Below are positions 31,276 through 35,474 of a DNA stretch of 35,474 bases, piece after piece; within the stretch, counting starts at the first letter, position 1, and each line of letters opens with the position of its first letter. The DNA is taken from positions 1 through 35,474 of the forward strand of contig JAUWJK010000006.1 in assembly GCA_030607735.1 (NCBI GenBank), read 5' to 3'. The notes under the pieces were generated by a model. The model ran no database searches and was not told the DNA's origin. It worked only from the letters and a program-made list of their open reading frames with translations. Source of the DNA: Candidatus Bathyarchaeota archaeon. Lineage in GTDB: Archaea; Thermoproteota; Bathyarchaeia; Bathyarchaeales; Bathycorpusculaceae. The position numbers and the translations under genes were made by a program.

Positions 31276-32610
31276 CTACTTAAAACCTGTCGGGAACCCT
31301 TTACCCATAAAAGGTAGTTTCTTTTTTCGTTTGAAGCTCTTCAACATTTTTCTCATCATCACATATTGTTTCAAAAGTTCTTTAACTTCCTTTTCAGTTG
31401 TTCCAGAACCTCGTGCTACACGTCTTACTCTCGAAGAATTCAGAAGTTTAGGATTCTCTTTCTCTTCAACACGCATTGATTGGATAATAACACGCCACTT
31501 CTCAAGTCGACCTTCAGCAGTGTTTAACAGGTCATCTGGTACATTATAGGACATACCGGGTAACATTTTGAAGATTTTCTTAAAAGTACCCATACCTTTT
31601 ACAGCTTCAAATTGTTCGTACATATCAGTAAGTGTAAATTTACCACTTAAGATTGCTTTCACTTTTTTCTTAGGAACTTTGATTTCAGCTTCCCGAACCT
31701 TTTCTAGGAGTGTCTCCAAATCCCCCATTCCTAAAAGTCTACCGACAAATCTAGCTGGAACAAAAGGCTCTAAATCTTCAATTTTTTCACCAGTACCAAC
31801 AAATTTTATAGGAGCCCCCGTTGCAGCCACTGCGGAAAGTGCGCCTCCCCCTCTTGCTGATCCATCCAATTTTGTAACTATAATGGCGCCAATAGGTGTC
31901 GTTTCGTGGAATTTTTTTGCTTGAAGAAGAGCTTGTTGACCAATAGTACCATCAATTACCATAATTACCTCATCAGGTTTGATTTTCTTTTCAAGTTTTT
32001 TCATCTCCTTGATAAGATCATGTTCTTCTTTGTGCCTTCCTGCAGTATCAACGATTACAAGATCCTTTTCAGCAAATATTTTTAGACCTTTAAAAACTAC
32101 TTTTAAAGGATCTTTGATAGTTAAATCCCCATAAACAGGAATGTTTATTCGTTTTGCTAACTGTTTTAGTTGTGCAAATGCACCTGGACGATAAGTATCA
32201 GCACAGATTAATGCTGGTTGTAAACCCTTTTTAAGAAAATAACGAGCAAGTTTTGACGCTACTGTAGTTTTTCCAGATCCCTGTATTCCAACTAACATTA
32301 AGATTTTCCTTTTTCCAGGTTCTAACTTAATTGAAACAGGTTTATCACCTACAAAACGTGTTAACTCTTCATAAACAACCTTTATCACATGTTCCCGTCT
32401 TGCGATGCCAGGTGGAACTTTTTCTTTCAGGGCGCGTTCTTCTATTCGTTTAGATATCTCTAAAACAAGTTTAACATTTACATCTGCTTGAAGAAGAGCT
32501 CTCTGTATATCTCGCACAAGTTCTTTGACTGTAGCCTCGTCTACAACTGAAGCCCCAAAAACTTTTTTTAAAGCTCCATAAAGAGAGGTGCCCAATCGAT
32601 CTAAAACCAT
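31276..32610 (-). CDS. srp54: signal recognition particle GTPase SRP54
   Basis: The protein binds SRP RNA and signal sequences and, with FtsY, targets nascent proteins to the membrane. The 444-residue protein has the helical N domain (1-85). The G domain has GIQGSGKTT at 108-116, DTAGRH and TKLDGSARGGG. The M domain (about 300-444) contains the RNA-binding SSRVRRVARGSG and a basic terminus. The ATG at 32610 has a TATA-like TATTTAAATC further upstream. Pus10 follows 10 bp later. Confidence 0.96.
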   Translation of the reverse strand: MVLDRLGTSLYGALKKVFGASVVDEATVKELVRDIQRALLQADVNVKLVLEISKRIEERALKEKVPPGIARREHVIKVVYEELTRFVGDKPVSIKLEPGKRKILMLVGIQGSGKTTVASKLARYFLKKGLQPALICADTYRPGAFAQLKQLAKRINIPVYGDLTIKDPLKVVFKGLKIFAEKDLVIVDTAGRHKEEHDLIKEMKKLEKKIKPDEVIMVIDGTIGQQALLQAKKFHETTPIGAIIVTKLDGSARGGGALSAVAATGAPIKFVGTGEKIEDLEPFVPARFVGRLLGMGDLETLLEKVREAEIKVPKKKVKAILSGKFTLTDMYEQFEAVKGMGTFKKIFKMLPGMSYNVPDDLLNTAEGRLEKWRVIIQSMRVEEKENPKLLNSSRVRRVARGSGTTEKEVKELLKQYVMMRKMLKSFKRKKKLPFMGKGFPTGFK

Positions 32611-32719
32611 CTATGCTCGCCAACTTTAGAACAACTTAAGGGGATTTAAATACATATTGCACCTAAAAAAAGGGTATAAACTCACAGATTAATGCAATCA
32701 TATTCGGTGATAATTAATA

Positions 32720-32782
32720 AAGCCTCAGTCCCCATTAAGATATCTTCACAAAATCAGACGGCTCTTCATGCATCATCGGCTT
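32720..32782 (-). ncRNA. box C/D guide sRNA
   Basis: The minus strand reads, in order: stem AAGCC, box C ATGATGC (one base off RTGATGA), a 12-base guide, D' box CTGA (32754-32757), 4 T, C' box GTGAAGA (32743-32749, one base off), a 14-base guide, D box CTGA (32725-32728), and stem GGCTT. The terminal stem AAGCC/GGCTT is perfect and all four boxes are correctly ordered and spaced. Archaeal sRNAs of this type bind L7Ae, Nop5 and fibrillarin and direct 2'-O-methylation. The D' guide contains GAAGAGCCG, complementary to CGGCTCTTC, which resembles a conserved stretch of 23S rRNA near the peptidyl transferase centre. That target is from memory. Confidence 0.82.
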
Positions 32783-32815
32783 CATTATTAATTGTCAGAT
32801 AACATAGAAATAAAG

Positions 32816-32823
32816 CTTTAAAG
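32816..32823 (-). promoter_or_regulatory. TATA-like element of the C/D sRNA
   Basis: CTTTAAAG lies about 35 bp upstream of the sRNA 5' stem, inside the 15 bp after the aIF5A stop region. This is consistent with independent transcription rather than processing from the aIF5A mRNA. Confidence 0.35.
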
Positions 32824-32837
32824 AATAAGAAAAAGAG

Positions 32838-33230
32838 CTACTTTACTCTAGTTATTTTTATTCTGCCCAATATTTCCCAATATTCAACTTCAACGCCTAC
32901 AACAAGCTTAGCTTTCATAGCCTCATCTTCAGGAAAAGGAGCATCAATATACGCATATGATTCAAGATCCATTAATTGGACGCCGTTTGGATTTACTGTA
33001 AATACTTGTGCCGGTTTTTTATCAACAATTGGAACCTCGGCTTTAGCACTAACTGGTTTAACTATACTTCTTTTAACATCATCAAAGGTCCCAATAGCAA
33101 CAATTCTGCATTTTGCAGAACCATGTTTCCCAGGCTTTGATTTAGTAATATCAACTATACGACAAGGAATATCATCTATAATTATATAACCGCCAACTCG
33201 TAAAGTTCCCACATCAACTGGTTTGCTCAT
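32838..33230 (-). CDS. translation initiation factor aIF5A
   Basis: This factor promotes peptide-bond formation at difficult sequences. It carries hypusine or deoxyhypusine on Lys35 in SKPGKHGSAK. The 130-residue protein has the SH3-like N domain with that loop, and an OB-fold C domain (about 70-130). The ATG at 33230 has GGTGAT close before it and a TATTTAG promoter element about 30 bp upstream. The box C/D sRNA is encoded directly downstream on the same strand. Confidence 0.95.
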   Translation of the reverse strand: MSKPVDVGTLRVGGYIIIDDIPCRIVDITKSKPGKHGSAKCRIVAIGTFDDVKRSIVKPVSAKAEVPIVDKKPAQVFTVNPNGVQLMDLESYAYIDAPFPEDEAMKAKLVVGVEVEYWEILGRIKITRVK

Positions 33231-33395
33231 ATAATCACCAATAGTCTACTCTAAATAAAGGAAATCTAAATTACATCCATATATAGATTTAGGACAAACT
33301 TTTCGGTACCTTTATACCTGTTTTCAGTTTCAATTCCTTTTTTTATTGCGCGTATAAACTCTCTAAAAAAAGGATCCCCATCAATCAAAAAGGGA

Positions 33396-33413
33396 GTTTG
33401 GCGCGCACCAAAC
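33396..33413 (+). other. G+C-rich hairpin, candidate rolling-circle origin
   Basis: GTTTGG and CCAAAC are perfect inverted repeats around the loop CGCGCA, standing out in A+T-rich DNA 57 bp before the Rep reading frame. HUH initiators often nick in the loop of a hairpin next to their own gene. The assignment as an origin is inference from position and shape. Confidence 0.35.
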
Positions 33414-33469
33414 GACTGGAAATTACAACAGGTAAAAGTTCCTAATCGATTCGACAGCAGAAAAAGGCA

Positions 33470-34365
33470 GTGTCTATTATAGTAAATAGACGCACTATCC
33501 GCCAAGATTTCATTTCTGGATATAAAAGCGTTGATGAAGTTACAGAAGCATATGAAGAATGGTTTAAACAAATTTTCTACATACTTTTGTATAGATTCAA
33601 TAGAACGATAGGTAAATACGAATATTCTTATTTTCGGGGAACAAAAAGAGGCGATCTTAAATATAGTTACGTAATTAGCAGAAAATTTGATGTTTTAAAA
33701 AAATTTAGCAAGAAGCTAGTTTTCTTTTCTAAAAAAGCTCACGGTCTTGTGAAAGGAAGTGCTTTATTATTTACACTAGAGTATAACGCAAACAAGATTA
33801 GAAGGTCAGAAGCTTGGCAAAATATTGGAGTAGATTTTAATCGATTTTTAAGTAGGCTAAAACACAAATACGGAAAGATCAGTATTATTCGTGTTTGGGA
33901 AGCTCACGAGTCAGGTTATCCTCATTGTCATGTTTTAGTTATTTTCCATAATCACACCTTTGACGGAAAAAGGATGTGGAATAAAAGAAAAAACAAGTTT
34001 GTTAATCGTGTTTTTGGGAATACGTTTCTTAGTCTAAAAAGTAAGTGGAAACATGGATTTAGCGATTTAGAGTTAGTTGATAGTTATCATGGGGTGTGCG
34101 ATATCTTTCTAAGTATTTACAAAAAAGCACTTCTTACGCTGAAACAGGTTCTAAAGGTATCAAAACCTTAGCTATGTGTTGGTCGTTTAGTAAACGATCA
34201 TTTTCTTATTCAGGAGACCTGTTTCATGACGAGATCGTAATACATACTAATTCAACAAATAATTCAGAGAAAGAATCCTCTGAAATAAGAAAAATATGTG
34301 TTGGCATGGACTTATACAACAAAAAAATTAATTTTCCAAATAATATTAAGTGGATACAAAATTAG
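33470..34365 (+). pseudogene. rep: HUH-type rolling-circle Rep protein, frameshifted
   Basis: The first frame (33470-34171, GTG start) encodes a basic protein with motif 1 LLFTLEYN (99-106) and the metal-binding HUH motif GYPHCHVLV (149-157). Downstream it ends in nonsense. The shifted frame from about 34096 to 34365 supplies RYLSKYLQK, the expected Y-x3-Y catalytic-tyrosine motif 3, and ends at TAG 34363. Removing one TG from GTGTG at 34094-34098 joins the frames as YHGVRYLSKYLQK. Joined length would be about 297 residues, plausible for an archaeal plasmid or virus Rep. Either the gene is recently dead or the assembly has a 2-base error. A programmed shift is less likely since no slippery heptamer fits. 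Confidence 0.78.
34342..34361 (+). repeat. 20-bp direct repeat, copy 1
   Basis: AATATTAAGTGGATACAAAA at the very 3' end of the rep frame (encoding NIKWIQ) recurs exactly at 34788-34807. The two copies bracket the L35Ae gene. Confidence 0.8.
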
Positions 34366-34631
34366 AGGATTAAGTTGACTAATGTGCCAATTGCTTGACC
34401 AGGTAATCCTTTCTTGAATTTGACTTTAAGAATATCATTCTTTCCGTGGAAACCTGAAATTTTACCAATAAACTCCTTATTTTTACTTTTCCAAAACACT
34501 TTTTGACCAATAAGTTCTCCCGCACGAGATACTAAATCTTCATGATTAAATTGGATCAAACATTCATGTGGGTACTGCGTACTGTTACCTGATCGATAAT
34601 TAGTAATCCTTCCATAAACTGGTGGAGACAA
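34362..34631 (-). CDS. rpl35ae: 50S ribosomal protein L35Ae
   Basis: This large-subunit protein is found in some archaea and all eukaryotes. The product of about 89 residues shows the family pattern: GRITNYRSGNSTQ at the start, LIGQKVFWKSKNKEFIGKISGFHG in the middle, and FKKGLPGQAIGTLV at the end. The open frame begins at GTG 34640, but that codon lies within the ribosome site AAAGGTGA. The in-frame TTG at 34631 is 5 bases past it and is preferred. A TATA element TTTAAAAG lies near 34672-34680 on the minus strand. The gene converges on the Rep remnant with a 4-base overlap, an odd position for a ribosomal gene. Confidence 0.9.
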   Translation of the reverse strand: MSPPVYGRITNYRSGNSTQYPHECLIQFNHEDLVSRAGELIGQKVFWKSKNKEFIGKISGFHGKNDILKVKFKKGLPGQAIGTLVNLIL

Positions 34632-34787
34632 AACATTCACCTTTACAAATCAACTGATAGTACCCCCTATTGCTTTTAAACATGATTCTAGAAAAGAGAT
34701 TAAATCCTAAACAATTATCCTAACAGTTTTTGAATCAAATGGCATTATCCGATATTGGCTACAACAAAAATACTTAGCTTTCGCTGA

Positions 34788-34821
34788 AATATTAAGTGGA
34801 TACAAAAAGCATTAACAAAAT
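34788..34821 (+). repeat. direct repeat, copy 2
   Basis: The first 20 bases equal copy 1 (34342-34361). The part from GGATACAAAA onward, followed by AGCATTAACAAAA, is shared with copy 3 (35284-35305) apart from one base difference and one extra A. It therefore joins two repeat relationships. Confidence 0.75.
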
Positions 34822-34860
34822 CGCTAGGGTTTCCATTGTTTTTTACTCTTTTAAGAGACA

Positions 34861-34872
34861 ACCTTTAAATAT
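34861..34872 (+). promoter_or_regulatory. TATA-type promoter of the 69-aa gene
   Basis: ACCTTTAAATAT is a good archaeal TATA/BRE match. It would place the transcript start near 34895 and give a leader of about 100 bases. A second TATA-like stretch (TATATATAAAT, about 34886-34896) overlaps the leader hairpin. Confidence 0.4.
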
Positions 34873-34890
34873 ACCGTTCATTACATATAT

Positions 34891-34929
34891 ATAAATCTAA
34901 CGATAGATTTATTTAGGTGTCTTTTTTTT
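34891..34929 (+). promoter_or_regulatory. leader hairpin followed by U8: possible attenuator or operator
   Basis: ATAAATCTA (34891-34899) and TAGATTTAT (34904-34912) form a perfect 9-bp inverted repeat around ACGA. Nine bases later a run of eight T begins (34922-34929). As RNA this resembles a premature terminator. As DNA, the palindrome next to a TATA box resembles an operator. Either would act on the 69-aa gene, whose ribosome site is 52 bases further on. Confidence 0.4.
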
Positions 34930-34992
34930 AAAGGTATTCTACTTGTTCTATTTAATTTTAAATATTGGATAAATGTAAAAGGAGGTTAGGTT

Positions 34993-35202
34993 ATGGAAGC
35001 AACATCAGGAATTCATTTCGCAATTGAAGCGAGCATCAAATCAAAACTTGCCGCTGCAGGAGCTATTTCAAGAGATAACGCTGTAACATGTCATCAAGCT
35101 AATTTTAGCATGCAAGAACAAAATTGGATCGACTATATCGCTGGCGGAATGTTTGCAAAAGTGAAAAAAACGGGAACTGGGCGATTCTACGCAGCTATTT
35201 AA
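34993..35202 (+). CDS. small protein of unknown function (69 aa)
   Basis: I do not recognise this protein. The gene is convincing: GGAGGT at 34981-34986 is 6 bases before ATG. The product has a helical first half (GIHFAIEASIKSKLAAAGAIS). A region AVTCHQANFSMQEQNWIDYIAGGMF could be two helices, and a basic beta-like end VKKTGTGRFYAAI resembles a winged-helix wing. One cysteine, no membrane segment. Its codon and amino-acid use (many Ala) differ from the neighbouring Rep. A small DNA-binding regulator is one guess. It has a long, structured leader, and repeat copies 2 and 3 lie on either side. Confidence 0.7.
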   Translation: MEATSGIHFAIEASIKSKLAAAGAISRDNAVTCHQANFSMQEQNWIDYIAGGMFAKVKKTGTGRFYAAI

Positions 35203-35218
35203 TCCGTTGATAGAACTT

Positions 35219-35258
35219 GATTTTAAACTTATTTTCTGTTCTAATAACTTTTAAAATC
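35219..35258 (+). terminator. inverted repeat after the 69-aa gene
   Basis: GATTTTAAA (35219-35227) and TTTAAAATC (35250-35258) are exact inverted repeats of 9 bp with 22 bases between them, beginning 17 bp after the stop codon. T-rich sequence follows. It may be a terminator; the long loop and A/T stem make this tentative. Confidence 0.35.
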
Positions 35259-35283
35259 ATAATTTTCATCAATAATGTTTAAC

Positions 35284-35305
35284 GGATACAAAAGCATCAA
35301 CAAAA
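35284..35305 (+). repeat. direct repeat, copy 3
   Basis: GGATACAAAAGCATCAACAA and the next bases match copy 2 except for one missing A and one T/C change. It lacks the upstream AATATTAAGT part shared by copies 1 and 2. Confidence 0.6.
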
Positions 35306-35474
35306 CACAGTTTATAATGCCTCAAATCATCAGTTCTAAAATAGATATATACTATAAAATCTCGCCGTTTGTATTGAGTATGGTCTAAGAATATGTACAA
35401 ATGTTAACACGACACATTCAAAAAGTTTATATTTTTCTATATAATCTAAAAGACCCCTAACTGCACATCTACCT
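35306..35474. other. window end, no gene seen
   Basis: A+T-rich sequence without a ribosome site or a convincing frame. A gene could begin beyond the right edge. Confidence 0.3.

Larger units (their letters stand above)
34641..34992. other. intergenic region between L35Ae and the 69-aa gene
   Basis: This 352-bp divergent gap contains the L35Ae promoter, repeat copy 2 (34788-34821), the TATA elements and the leader hairpin of the 69-aa gene. A short open stretch after repeat copy 2 (about 22 codons after a TGA) has no start codon or ribosome site and I do not call it a gene. Confidence 0.4.

Noticed and set aside
33266-33571. 101-residue minus-strand frame upstream of aIF5A
   Set aside because: Its first part is antisense to rep and it has no ribosome site. 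The C-terminal stretch looks faintly protein-like, so a gene remnant is not excluded.
34085-34105. Programmed -1 frameshift in rep
   Set aside because: No X-XXY-YYZ slippery sequence is present at the junction; a TG duplication explains the shift more simply.
34342-34807. Copies 1 and 2 as attL/attR of an integrated element
   Set aside because: They enclose only L35Ae, a host gene, while rep lies outside. No integrase is present in the window.
1-35474. CRISPR array, restriction or toxin-antitoxin locus, IS transposase
   Set aside because: No regularly spaced repeats, cas genes, nuclease/methylase pairs or transposase motifs were seen on either strand.

Overview
The window is chromosomal DNA from an A+T-rich archaeon. 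The evidence is a dense set of archaeal information-processing genes: MCM, two GINS types, PCNA, PriS, Rpo4, Rpo11, Csl4, aIF2-alpha, aIF5A, Nop10, SRP54, Pus10, class I LysRS, Dph2, and ribosomal proteins L44e, S27e, L10e, L21e and L35Ae. There are two tRNA genes, TATA-type promoters and a box C/D guide RNA. Having both GINS types together with L35Ae and class I LysRS would fit a TACK/Bathyarchaeia-like lineage, but I cannot fix the phylum from sequence alone.

Layout. 1-900: tRNA-Arg, a beta-flower repeat protein and a 53-residue double zinc ribbon. 879-7431: class I LysRS, an FAD dehydrogenase, UPF0147, a p27-type zinc protein, an unrecognised protein, thymidylate kinase and an HD phosphohydrolase. 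7510-9913: tRNA-Glu, then a compact translation cluster L44e - S27e - aIF2-alpha - Nop10 - PAC2 chaperone. 9967-19612: a replication neighbourhood on the minus strand (MCM-GINS23, GINS51-PriS, PCNA), interleaved with glutamate dehydrogenase, a plus-strand archaeosortase-like membrane protease and a GT-C-like membrane glycosyltransferase. 19974-25684: Rpo11, Csl4, METTL5-like methylase, Dph2, PEP synthase and L10e. 25855-28625: three Rossmann methyltransferases (a THUMP/Trm11-like protein, HemK2-like, KsgA-like). 28646-33230: DUF655, Rpo4, L21e, Pus10, SRP54, a box C/D sRNA and aIF5A.

33240-35474 differs from the rest. It holds a frameshifted HUH rolling-circle replication initiator, an upstream hairpin that could be its origin, three related short direct repeats, a convergent L35Ae gene, and a 69-residue orphan whose long leader contains a hairpin plus U-run. 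I read this as a decayed plasmid- or virus-derived insertion beside a ribosomal protein gene.

Most operons are tightly packed. Three gene junctions use the same TTGA overlap, in which a TTG start codon overlaps a TGA stop. The least expected items are the C/D sRNA, the broken Rep with its repeats, the tandem hairpins behind pcna, the archaeosortase with no visible substrate, and the altered catalytic motifs in the KsgA-like and Trm11-like methyltransferases.
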